Positions 1-7,422 of a stretch of DNA of 11,955 bases are shown one piece after another. The notes under the pieces are model-generated. The model did not search any database. It was not told where the DNA came from and saw only the letters and a program-made list of their open reading frames with translations. Each line of letters starts with the position of its first letter. Position 1 is the stretch's first letter. The translations under genes were made by a program, and so were the position numbers. The stretch comes from an uncultured bacterium (GTDB taxonomy: Bacteria; Cloacimonadota; Cloacimonadia; Cloacimonadales; Cloacimonadaceae): the NCBI GenBank assembly GCA_937924555.1, contig CALDSN010000137.1, positions 1-11,955 of the forward strand, in the 5' to 3' direction.

Positions 1-46
1 ACCACCGAGATCTACACTCTTTCCCTACACGACGCTCTTCCGATCT
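1..46 (+). other. Illumina TruSeq universal adapter remnant (artefact)
   Basis: These 46 bases match, from memory, the 3' portion of the Illumina P5/TruSeq universal adapter, including the well-known ending GACGCTCTTCCGATCT. They stop exactly at the adapter/insert junction. Read on the other strand, this is what a read 2 running through a short insert produces at its 3' end, so the contig was extended with untrimmed adapter. It is not genomic DNA. No gene overlaps it. Confidence 0.98.
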
Positions 47-180
47 GTGCTATTCTCGTCTAAGAGTCTGTATCAATATATCGTTTCATATAGTTACATA
101 TAGCTACGTCCTCATCCTCATCATTAATCTTGTATCTTGTCCATTGTCGGTTTAGCTAATTTTCTTGCTTGAATCACATG

Positions 181-241
181 ATCATTACCTAATCATTGCC
201 TGTTTCATATGCAATGATTAGGTAATGATTAGGTAATGATA
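181..241. repeat. 19-bp perfect inverted repeat overlapping 11-bp tandem repeats
   Basis: The left arm 181-199 is the exact reverse complement of 211-229, with an 11-nt loop at 200-210. The right arm also belongs to a tandem array of the unit AATGATTAGGT (213-223 and 224-234, then a partial copy 235-241). The structure is AT-rich. It could be an iterated protein-binding site, the edge of a small mobile or palindromic element, or an assembly-sensitive repeat at the contig end. Confidence 0.8.
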
Positions 242-252
242 GTTGGAGAGCA

Positions 253-288
253 TTACAAAATAAGCAGGATACATCACTGCATCCTGCT
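253..288 (-). terminator. Probable intrinsic terminator of the envelope/cyclase operon
   Basis: On the minus strand, just past the stop codon of the cyclase gene, AGCAGGAT and ATCCTGCT form a perfect 8-bp stem (arms at 281-288 and 263-270) around a 10-nt loop. A moderately T-rich stretch, TATTTTG, follows. The position fits the end of the seven-gene unit. The T-run is short, so termination may be weak. Confidence 0.55.
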
Positions 289-310
289 CAGATTGTGTAA
301 TTGGGTTATG

Positions 311-2167
311 TTACTTGATACTAATCAGTTCGTATATCTTAACGGGTTTAGTTTTACCTTTCACTGTAACCGAATCCAGATAGTTCACCTCCACCAAGTC
401 CTGCACCTTCTCCAGAGTAAACTCGCTGATGATAATCTTCTTTTCGGTGTTATACTCTTTGTTAATGCCTTCCAAACGGGCACCAAGATTAATGGTGTCG
501 CCAATGGCGGTGTAATCAAATATTTGTTCGCTGCCAAGGTTTCCCACCACCGCTGTACCTGTATTTATCCCAATGCCGATGTCAAAGGACTGCCTACCTT
601 CGGCTATCCATCTATTCTGCATTTCGGTTAGTTTAACCCGCATCTCCAACGCAACCTTGCAGGCATTTAGCGCATGGTTGGGGAGAGGTACAGGTGTGCC
701 AAAGAGTGCCATAACTTCATCCCCCACGAACTTATCCAGAATACCTTGGTTGGAGGTGATGATAGTAACCATCTCCGTCAGGTATTCGTGCAGGATATTC
801 ACGGTCTCTTGGGGAGTGTGCGATTCGGAATAGGTGGTGAAGGAGCGAATATCGGAAAACAGCACCGTAATCTCCTGCAAGGAACCGCCATAGGTGAGCT
901 TTTTGGGGTCTTGGAGGAGCTGGTTCACCAGTTCGGGAGCCATATACTGTTGGAAGGCACTGCGGATAAAGCGTTTTTCCTTCATGGTTGCAAGATAGTG
1001 GCTGAGGATACTGGCAACATAAATGGCGAGGAGGGCGACGGCTGTCTGCACAATGGGCAAGATTATCCCTTGCTGCTTGAATAGCAGGAATGAAAGGGCA
1101 AAGTGCAGAGCTATAAGAAGAACAACGGCAATGGCTGAGAATTGCGGCTTAACTTTCTTGAATATGAACCACAACAAGCCCAACAGCGCGAACTCTGCCA
1201 GAAGGTATAGCCAGGAATTGATATGGCTTAGATACTTTCCGCTCATGGCAGTCTCAATGAAGTTAGCGTGTATCTCCACCCCGGGAGTCCAAGCACCACC
1301 GAAGGGAGTGGGGAACTTGTCGTGCAGTTCATCCACTGTGGCACCGATAAGCACAATCTTGTCCTTGAATACTCCGGAGGCAAGGATGTCGTTGAACTCA
1401 TCCAGTTCCACCCCTTGGAAACCGGGCATAGCCATGGTGGAATCATCCAGCACCGAGGAATAGGAAACTTGGGGGAATGTACCTGCGGGGCCATGATAGT
1501 TTACCAAAGCTTTGTTGCCTTGGACAAGCGGGATATCCCTGTCTGCAACCTTCAGGTGGCGATGGTTCAGCTGTAGATGTTTAGCCCAATCTGCCTGATA
1601 AACACGATAGTTTGCCAATGATGCCACTCCGATGCTGAAGATAGGGACAGAATCAAAGTTTTCAAAGCAGGTGTATTTGCGGATGAAGCCATCTGAATCT
1701 GCATTCATATTCACAATACCCCAGGATAGTCCTCTCTTTGTAATATCGGTGATGGGGGTAAGCATCTGGCTGGGCAAACCGGCTTCTTGCGCATGCAGCA
1801 CTTTACCGGCGAAGATTACATTGTTATAACGTGATGCGGTTTCAGCAAGAATGTAATCAGCATCAGGATTGGAGTTTTCCGTGAATTCCACATCGAATAC
1901 AATCTGTCTGGCACCGGCTTTGTTCAGGTTCTCAATCAGCTTGGCATGATAACTGCGAGGAAAGGGCCAGGATTCGTTAAGAGCACTGAAGGTTGCATCA
2001 TCAATGGTGACCAGCACAATATCGCCGGATAGAGATTGCACCCCTCGAAACTGGAATAACAAATCCTGAGCTTTAAACTCCAGGGAATCGAAGAAAGGAA
2101 TAAGGAAAAGTAACTTAACAACGATGAGAATTGCGATTGGATAGACAAGGACTTTCAAGTATTTCAT
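311..2167 (-). CDS. CHASE2-domain class III adenylate cyclase
   Basis: Probable membrane adenylate cyclase, 618 aa, making cAMP from ATP in the cytoplasm under control of an extracytoplasmic sensor. Residues 5-26 form the first membrane segment. Residues about 27-315 are a CHASE2 sensor, which should face the periplasm. Three membrane segments follow (about 319-336, 342-363, 367-388), the usual CHASE2 arrangement. The cyclase domain spans about 430-615 and looks complete: metal aspartates D439 (FSDIRSFT) and D483 (KFVGDE), adenine-selecting K479 and T553 (DYTAIGD), and transition-state N560 and R564 (NLGAR). The Lys/Thr pair indicates class IIIb and ATP rather than GTP. An AGGAG box 7 nt before the ATG supports the start. 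It is the last gene of the operon, separated from the barrel gene by a hairpin. The signal sensed is unknown. Confidence 0.93.
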   Translation of the reverse strand: MKYLKVLVYPIAILIVVKLLFLIPFFDSLEFKAQDLLFQFRGVQSLSGDIVLVTIDDATFSALNESWPFPRSYHAKLIENLNKAGARQIVFDVEFTENSNPDADYILAETASRYNNVIFAGKVLHAQEAGLPSQMLTPITDITKRGLSWGIVNMNADSDGFIRKYTCFENFDSVPIFSIGVASLANYRVYQADWAKHLQLNHRHLKVADRDIPLVQGNKALVNYHGPAGTFPQVSYSSVLDDSTMAMPGFQGVELDEFNDILASGVFKDKIVLIGATVDELHDKFPTPFGGAWTPGVEIHANFIETAMSGKYLSHINSWLYLLAEFALLGLLWFIFKKVKPQFSAIAVVLLIALHFALSFLLFKQQGIILPIVQTAVALLAIYVASILSHYLATMKEKRFIRSAFQQYMAPELVNQLLQDPKKLTYGGSLQEITVLFSDIRSFTTYSESHTPQETVNILHEYLTEMVTIITSNQGILDKFVGDEVMALFGTPVPLPNHALNACKVALEMRVKLTEMQNRWIAEGRQSFDIGIGINTGTAVVGNLGSEQIFDYTAIGDTINLGARLEGINKEYNTEKKIIISEFTLEKVQDLVEVNYLDSVTVKGKTKPVKIYELISIK

Positions 2168-2198
2168 GTAAGCTCCTATGCAATTGGCTAATAGTTAT

Positions 2199-2225
2199 CC
2201 GCCCGGTTGGGGGTCAACCGGGCGG
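2199..2225 (-). other. Strong intercistronic hairpin before the cyclase gene
   Basis: A perfect 11-bp GC-rich stem (2199-2209 with 2215-2225) closes a 5-nt loop in the 77-bp gap between the barrel gene and the cyclase gene. On the minus strand it starts about 20 nt after the barrel stop codon. No T-tract follows on either strand, so it is not a standard intrinsic terminator. It may protect the upstream mRNA from 3' exonucleases or dampen read-through, giving much barrel protein and little cyclase (inference). Confidence 0.75.
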
Positions 2226-2244
2226 AGGAAGTGTATTACATGTG

Positions 2245-4647
2245 TTAGAATCTTTGGGTTAACAGCACACGCCAGGTGGTTGAACCATAATCCTTTGTGC
2301 TGTCTTGATCATTACTAAAGCCCTGGAAACCGAGATTGGTGCTGATTACCATATCTTTGATGGGGTAGGCTTCCAATCCAAGAGTGAAGTAGTTGTAACC
2401 CAAATCACCCGAGGGGTTGGTGTAGCTTACTGTACGGTAGTTTACGAAAGGTTTGATGCGGTTTTCCCACAAGTTGTAGGATGCCCCAAAGAACAAGTTA
2501 GTGTTATCATTCTCCACGATGGGTGTGTTAATCTTTTGCTTTTGGCTGCCGGTGGAGATGGAGAACTGAGTAGTTAAGGGGATGGAAGTGTATCTGTTGG
2601 TCATGGTGATGTTCAAACCATTGCTTTCATTATCAGTTTGGTAAACGTCATTAAGCTGAGAATCATCGAACCCTGTGCGATAGCTGATGTCGAGCTGAGT
2701 GGGAACATAGGGAATCTGCACGATGTTATAGCCCATACCAAAGCTCATGTTCTTGGAATTGCGAACATAATGCTGGAAGGGTGTAGCGCTCTGGATTTCT
2801 TTGTTCTCTTCGTTCTCTCCGGCATTGTTAAAGAACGCAGCCTTCAGATAGGGAAGCTTGTTTATACGCAACATGGATTGTATGAACCATGAGTTGTATG
2901 TGTTGGTCTCGCTTTTGTGACTGAGCAGGTTGTCGGCAGACATGCTGTATCCGCCGGAGAACACCCAATATCTGCCGATATTAAGTTGGTCGGTGAGAGT
3001 GAGGTTACGGCTGTCCTTAAGCTGATATGACGCACCCAGAGCATTGAAGGAAGCACCTGTCTCTGAGTATTGCACATTGATAAGGTTGTTCAGGATAAGG
3101 GCACGGTAGTATGCAGTCCAAGCAAGGTTGGCTCTTCCGGGCAAGAAAGGTTCCATGTTCTTATTAACCACGAACAAGTCCTTGTAATCCACGGGGTTTA
3201 CCGGGAAATCTTCTGTGCCGAGGAACTCGTTAATTGTTGCATCGTCGATGGGACCGGGGATGGTGTTCTTGTTTAGGATGGAACCCGCAACTTCTGCACC
3301 TATCACCATGTTGTTGTCGGGCATGTTTATCTTCATATCAAAGGATACAACGGCATTATCCTGCGCCATGGTGCTGTAGATGGCGGTGGTGGTGTCTGCT
3401 CCGACAGGAGTGTAGGTAACCTTGTAGTAAAGACTGTCCAGCGAGCTAACGATGTCGCGGTGACGAGATGCGGTTAACCCCAAAGATAAGCCACGGTCAT
3501 TACCAATCTGGATTCTGGCACCTATGGCTTCCTGTTTAAAGGTGCCGGATTTAAGCTCTCTGCCACTGGCGTTTGAGATAACGGTTTCATTGGTGGTTTT
3601 ACGAACGCTTTGGCCATGAGCCCACGTTAAGGAACCCACTCTGCCATAGAAACGGGCATAGAGACCGCGGATATTCTTGTTATAAAGGGTGTACTGGCTC
3701 AGGTTTGGAGAGTAGTCTCCGGCGAAGATGTCCAGCATTGGAAGCTGCACTCCAAAGGTGTAGCGGTTCACCGGCTGTTTATTGCTCTTCTCCAACGAAC
3801 TAACATACAGGTTTGTCTGCATGTTTAGCTTACCATAGCTGCCATACAAATCTGCCCAAGAGGCGGCATCATTGTCACTAACCCCGGGGGTGACATCAGG
3901 ATCGCTGTAACTATAGACGTTTGATGCAAAGTTCACCGCACCACGAATGGTAAAAGGAATGGCATGTTTGTTCGAGCCGGGAAGAACCTCTGTAAGCCAA
4001 ACGTTCGAGTGTATAATCTTTGTGCCTTGCTTAGCCCTAATCACAGCTTTCTTGATCCCCGGAGTGGGGTTTTCCTCTTGATACATGATAGTGGGTGCGG
4101 AGATCTGAGCGGCATATGTTACATCTCTACCACCAACCCAGACCTCGATGCTTGCGGGGTCAATCTCTTCTTCCAACGGGAAGAAAGATACAGCCAACAT
4201 ATAACCTTCGTCAGCTGAGATGCTTTCTTCCTCGGTAAGCAGCACAAAGCCATCGGATACTTCACCCTCCATGGCTTTAGGGATAAGAGTATATTTTGGA
4301 GTCATCTCATCCAGAGTGGGGAAGTTTTCCACCGAACCATCGGTGAGCTGAACCTCGAAGTAATACTCCATCTGAAGATCAGAGAAGTACTTGGCAGGGA
4401 TGGTAGCCCAATAATACACTGAGCCGGGGCTTTCCTGGGTGGCAGCCTCACTCATCCATGGCACTTCGCCTTCATTACGGAAGTAAACCTTCATGGAACT
4501 GACATTCTGCAGTCCATCCACAACTTCCACCATAAGTTTAACATCCTCTGCAAAACCATAACTGAGGGGTGATGCATGCTGGATGGAAACGGCGTAGGTA
4601 AATATGATGATTATGCTAAACAGCAATAAGAACAATATCTTTTTCAT
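2245..4647 (-). CDS. Outer-membrane beta-barrel protein with N-terminal beta-rich (Ig-like?) region
   Basis: Secreted 800-aa protein. Residues 1-19 (MKKILFLLLFSIIIIFTYA) are a typical signal peptide. The next 200 or so residues look like one or two beta-sandwich modules: alternating hydrophobic strands and several acidic turns, with no catalytic motif recognised. From about residue 230 to the end there are many amphipathic strands with aromatic ends, alternating with Asn/Ser/Thr-rich loops, as in outer-membrane barrels. The last residues, RVLLTQRF, end in the C-terminal phenylalanine expected of a BAM substrate. I do not recognise the family. The start is supported by AGAGGTGA before the ATG. 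The stop codon of the FecR-domain gene lies 11 bp upstream, so the two are probably translationally coupled. It could be a channel, a surface anchor, or the outer-membrane partner of the FecR protein. Confidence 0.82.
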   Translation of the reverse strand: MKKILFLLLFSIIIIFTYAVSIQHASPLSYGFAEDVKLMVEVVDGLQNVSSMKVYFRNEGEVPWMSEAATQESPGSVYYWATIPAKYFSDLQMEYYFEVQLTDGSVENFPTLDEMTPKYTLIPKAMEGEVSDGFVLLTEEESISADEGYMLAVSFFPLEEEIDPASIEVWVGGRDVTYAAQISAPTIMYQEENPTPGIKKAVIRAKQGTKIIHSNVWLTEVLPGSNKHAIPFTIRGAVNFASNVYSYSDPDVTPGVSDNDAASWADLYGSYGKLNMQTNLYVSSLEKSNKQPVNRYTFGVQLPMLDIFAGDYSPNLSQYTLYNKNIRGLYARFYGRVGSLTWAHGQSVRKTTNETVISNASGRELKSGTFKQEAIGARIQIGNDRGLSLGLTASRHRDIVSSLDSLYYKVTYTPVGADTTTAIYSTMAQDNAVVSFDMKINMPDNNMVIGAEVAGSILNKNTIPGPIDDATINEFLGTEDFPVNPVDYKDLFVVNKNMEPFLPGRANLAWTAYYRALILNNLINVQYSETGASFNALGASYQLKDSRNLTLTDQLNIGRYWVFSGGYSMSADNLLSHKSETNTYNSWFIQSMLRINKLPYLKAAFFNNAGENEENKEIQSATPFQHYVRNSKNMSFGMGYNIVQIPYVPTQLDISYRTGFDDSQLNDVYQTDNESNGLNITMTNRYTSIPLTTQFSISTGSQKQKINTPIVENDNTNLFFGASYNLWENRIKPFVNYRTVSYTNPSGDLGYNYFTLGLEAYPIKDMVISTNLGFQGFSNDQDSTKDYGSTTWRVLLTQRF

Positions 4648-4658
4648 ATTTCACCTCT

Positions 4659-5336
4659 TTAGTATGTTATCTCGATGTATTTGGTTTTACCGGCTTCATC
4701 AACAACTGGGATGCGGATGATCTTGGGTTCGTTCTTCTGAGTAGATTCGATTTCAGCTTCCTCTATTGACGAAGTATCTTCCGGGGTGCTTTCGCGGATT
4801 TCATAGTTGCCGGCTTCATCTATCACGGCAGTCTTGCCTGCAGGTACGGATTTAACCTCTTCTTGATTTAGTATTTTTATCTCCACCTCACCATCAGTTA
4901 CGATGAACATGGATTCACCTTTGTCGGTTAGTTTTGTGAGGAATCCCGTTCCCTTGACTGATGCAACTGTAGTGGGCGTTTGGACCATGAAAGCCCCTGT
5001 CTTGGGCTTCACACTGGTAAATACACTACCTTTATCCACCACAACTTTCTTGCTAAGTGTTTTTCCACTGCGATTAGCGGTGATGCGAACTAAGGAATTT
5101 GAAAACACTTTGATTGTGGAAGATCCGTCAATATACTTATACGCAGCAAAGGACTCACCCCCGGTACGTAGTTCATCGTTGTTTTTAAGTAGTTCACCGT
5201 TCTTGAACTTGATGGCTTTTGCGTCTCTGGAGATGTCCACTTTACCCTTGGAAGCAGAAAGCAAAGCTACAGAATCAGCAGCCATAAGTGTATATGTAAG
5301 TGCAACCAATATGCACAGTATAATCATTCTTTTCAT
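4659..5336 (-). CDS. Secreted FecR-domain protein
   Basis: 225-aa protein with a signal peptide (about 1-19, ending LMAA) and a FecR domain at about 45-155. Family features visible are NGELLKNNDELRTGG, the DGSS turn at 70-73, the KGSVFTSV segment and the TPTTVASVKGTGF core, followed by VTDGEVEI. Classical FecR is an inner-membrane anti-sigma regulator. This protein has no cytoplasmic N-terminal domain and no internal membrane segment, and no ECF sigma gene is visible. It is therefore probably a periplasmic or surface FecR-like protein. The tail (about 180-205) is acidic. The motif V(I/V)DEAG occurs twice, at about 171-176 and 211-216. The ATG is preceded by AAGGAG that overlaps the region just after the upstream stop. 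Standalone FecR proteins next to CHASE2 sensors occur in other bacteria, as I recall. Confidence 0.88.
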   Translation of the reverse strand: MKRMIILCILVALTYTLMAADSVALLSASKGKVDISRDAKAIKFKNGELLKNNDELRTGGESFAAYKYIDGSSTIKVFSNSLVRITANRSGKTLSKKVVVDKGSVFTSVKPKTGAFMVQTPTTVASVKGTGFLTKLTDKGESMFIVTDGEVEIKILNQEEVKSVPAGKTAVIDEAGNYEIRESTPEDTSSIEEAEIESTQKNEPKIIRIPVVDEAGKTKYIEITY

Positions 5337-5347
5337 GCTAATCTCCT

Positions 5348-6445
5348 TTAGTCCTTAAGCTGAACTTGAAGCTCTTTGCCAACCAGTCCGGAAAGGATAT
5401 CCAAGGCATCTTGCCCACTGTATGTTCTCCCCTCGTAAATCACGGTTCCAACGGGGGTGTAACCTTGAGCTATAAGATTCCTAAGCATCTGGTTATTAAG
5501 GATGTTTAACTGAGCTTGGATATCAGAGGCATCATCACTGCTGTTCTGAGATTCATCAACAAAACGGAAGACGAACCAGTTGCTTTTAACTATCATAGGG
5601 GCATTGGGTGTTCTGCTGTGAGTGTTGAACTCATTGTAGAGATCAGTACTAACTTGCCAAGCATAATAATTGCCCGGGTTGAATGCCAGGAAATCAGAAA
5701 AGCCGGAGGATACTGAATTGTTTTGGTAGAACAGATTACCGGTGCTTTCCAGACTATTCTGCGTGGGGGGATTGTTTGCGGGATACTCTCTGATTACAAG
5801 CTTCAGATCGTTGAATCCTGTGGAGACGGCATTCCATTGGAAACTAACAGGTCTCTCACTAATTTGGGGTGGTGTTTGCCCTATGGCAACTCCGGGCGAC
5901 ACGAGGTTGATGGCACCGGCATTGCGGATTTTAATCACGAACCTTGTTCCTGTGTCGGAATCTGGAACTACCCAATTATCATCAAGATAGGGGCGAACCC
6001 AAATCCTTATCTCCAAATCTCCATCCGGAAAATAACCGGCAAGCAAGGCTTCCTTGAGGATCTGGTTTGCATCAATCACATCACCCACAGAAATATCTGC
6101 CCCGTATTTTGTCTCAAAATCGGGATGTCCTTCATTGGAGATAAGTTCTCTGTTGCTGAAAGTGACGATGTTATCATAAACCGGTAGGTCCCTGTGTTGG
6201 AAATTAGCTTCAACAAGCTTGGTGTTATTCCAGAAAACCCTTACCTTAAGGTCAATACGTTGACCATTGTTAAATACCGATAAGGTGGTAAGATTAGGTT
6301 GAGACAATGGATCATCCGGATCAAACGAAGTTACTGCCATGGTGTTGATTTCAACACTTTGAGGATTAAAGCTGGCAGCAATATCTGCCCAACCAAGAAT
6401 CGGCAACAACAGTAATACAAGAATCATGTAATGAATGTGTTTCAT
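5348..6445 (-). CDS. Secreted protein of unknown function with fibronectin-III-like region
   Basis: 365 aa, family not recognised. Residues 1-20 (MKHIHYMILVLLLLPILGWA) are a signal peptide. Three parts can be seen. First, a beta-rich N-terminal region, to about 165. Second, a segment at about 175-290 with the cadence of an FN3/Ig-like fold (RPVSFQWNAV ... LKLVIREYP ... YYAWQVSTD). Third, a C-terminal piece at about 300-365 with a helical stretch (QAQLNILNNQMLRNLIAQG) and a short beta-rich end. No cysteine pairs, lipobox or enzyme motif is evident. The start has a strong GGGAGGT box lying within the last codons of ddl, and only 3 bp separate the two genes, so expression is closely tied to ddl. 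It could be a periplasmic scaffold or surface protein acting with the FecR and barrel proteins (inference). Confidence 0.8.
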   Translation of the reverse strand: MKHIHYMILVLLLLPILGWADIAASFNPQSVEINTMAVTSFDPDDPLSQPNLTTLSVFNNGQRIDLKVRVFWNNTKLVEANFQHRDLPVYDNIVTFSNRELISNEGHPDFETKYGADISVGDVIDANQILKEALLAGYFPDGDLEIRIWVRPYLDDNWVVPDSDTGTRFVIKIRNAGAINLVSPGVAIGQTPPQISERPVSFQWNAVSTGFNDLKLVIREYPANNPPTQNSLESTGNLFYQNNSVSSGFSDFLAFNPGNYYAWQVSTDLYNEFNTHSRTPNAPMIVKSNWFVFRFVDESQNSSDDASDIQAQLNILNNQMLRNLIAQGYTPVGTVIYEGRTYSGQDALDILSGLVGKELQVQLKD

Positions 6446-6448
6446 GAT

Positions 6449-7396
6449 CTACCTCCCTGCATCACGCAGGCTGAATTTAATTATATGTTTTAGCAGGTCA
6501 CCGAAGGATAATCCTGCTGCTTTTGCTGCCATGGGAGTTAGACTTAGGGGTGTCATCCCAGGTAGCGTATTAACTTCTAAGAAATATGCTTTCACGCCAT
6601 CATACCGAAAATCTATCCTGGCATAGGCGGTTAACTCCATTGCTTTCCAAATCCTCTCTGCATAAAGCTGGATCAACATTGCTACAGATTCATCCAGTTG
6701 CGCAGGAGCGATATACTCTGTTTTTCCTTTTTGGTATTTGTTGGTATAGTCATACCATCCGTTTAGTGGTTTAATTTCCACTACCGGCAACGCCTTACCA
6801 TCCAACACTGTTACTGTTAGCTCTTTACCGGGTATGTATTCCTCTAATAATATGGTTGGCGATACACTAAATGCATCTTTAACCGCTTGTTTCAAACCAT
6901 CCAAACTGTCCACCCGACTTATACCTACTGAAGACCCAGCATCATTGGGTTTTACTATTATTGGCAAACCCAGCTTTTCAGCAAAGGACGCATAATCTTC
7001 AGGATCACCATAGTCCTCAATCAGGTCTCCTCGCATGAGGATGTGCTTTGCCACAGGTATTCCCTCCTGTGCCACCACAAGCTTGGATAGATATTTATCC
7101 ATGGTTACGCAACAAGCCTTGAAACCTGAACCGCTATGTTTAATCCCGGCAGCTTTCAGTGCAGCTTGTATTTCTCCATTTTCTCCATCTCCACCGTGTA
7201 AACCGATGAACACTAATAATGGCTCTTCCTTTTTTATATCCAAGAGCAATTCTGTAAAATCGCAATAATCACTTGGATCAAGTTGGATAACTGAGTATCC
7301 TTGATTCTGTAATTCTGTGGCAATTTCTCTCCCACTAACCAAAGAGACATCTCTCTCCGGTGAGTTGCCACCTTTCAAAACCACAATCTTTTCCAT
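6449..7396 (-). CDS. ddl: D-alanine--D-alanine ligase
   Basis: ATP-grasp ligase that joins two D-alanines for the peptidoglycan stem peptide, in the cytoplasm. In 315-residue numbering the diagnostic motifs are GGNSPERDVSL with E14, GLHGGDGENGEI (about 65-76), KPNDAGSSVGIS (about 149-160), the omega loop YDYTNKY with K220/Y221, and ARIDF followed by LEVNTLPGMTPLSLTPMA. These supply metal ligands D262, E274 and N276. Tyr in the KY position favours D-Ala-D-Ala over D-Ala-D-lactate. All key residues are present and the length is normal. I chose the second ATG (7396) because AAGG lies 8 nt before it and the protein then begins MEKIVVLKGG as relatives do. An upstream in-frame ATG at 7414 would add six residues but lacks a good ribosome site. 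The gene sits in an envelope/signalling operon instead of a mur cluster. Confidence 0.95.
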   Translation of the reverse strand: MEKIVVLKGGNSPERDVSLVSGREIATELQNQGYSVIQLDPSDYCDFTELLLDIKKEEPLLVFIGLHGGDGENGEIQAALKAAGIKHSGSGFKACCVTMDKYLSKLVVAQEGIPVAKHILMRGDLIEDYGDPEDYASFAEKLGLPIIVKPNDAGSSVGISRVDSLDGLKQAVKDAFSVSPTILLEEYIPGKELTVTVLDGKALPVVEIKPLNGWYDYTNKYQKGKTEYIAPAQLDESVAMLIQLYAERIWKAMELTAYARIDFRYDGVKAYFLEVNTLPGMTPLSLTPMAAKAAGLSFGDLLKHIIKFSLRDAGR

Positions 7397-7422
7397 TCTA
7401 TCTACCTTATTCATGCAATTCG

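Larger units (their letters stand above)
47..310. other. Gene-free contig edge with repeats
   Basis: I see no credible gene here. The stretch is AT-rich and holds small repeats: two near-identical ATATAG(T/C)TAC units around 89-106, CCTCAT units around 109-120, then the inverted and tandem repeats at 181-241. The part nearest 310 is the 3' flank of the minus-strand operon. Reads reaching adapter at position 46 mean that nothing can be said about what lies further left. Confidence 0.6.

Noticed and set aside
674..1463. Plus-strand open frames opposite the cyclase gene
   Set aside because: They lie wholly antisense to a gene with intact catalytic motifs and have no domains of their own.
2199..2225. 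Hairpin as a Rho-independent terminator
   Set aside because: Neither strand has a T-tract after the stem; ATAACTATT or AGGAAGTG follows instead.
7397..7414. Upstream ATG (7414) as start of ddl
   Set aside because: No Shine-Dalgarno precedes it, whereas AAGG is well placed before ATG 7396. It remains possible if coupled to the upstream stop codon.
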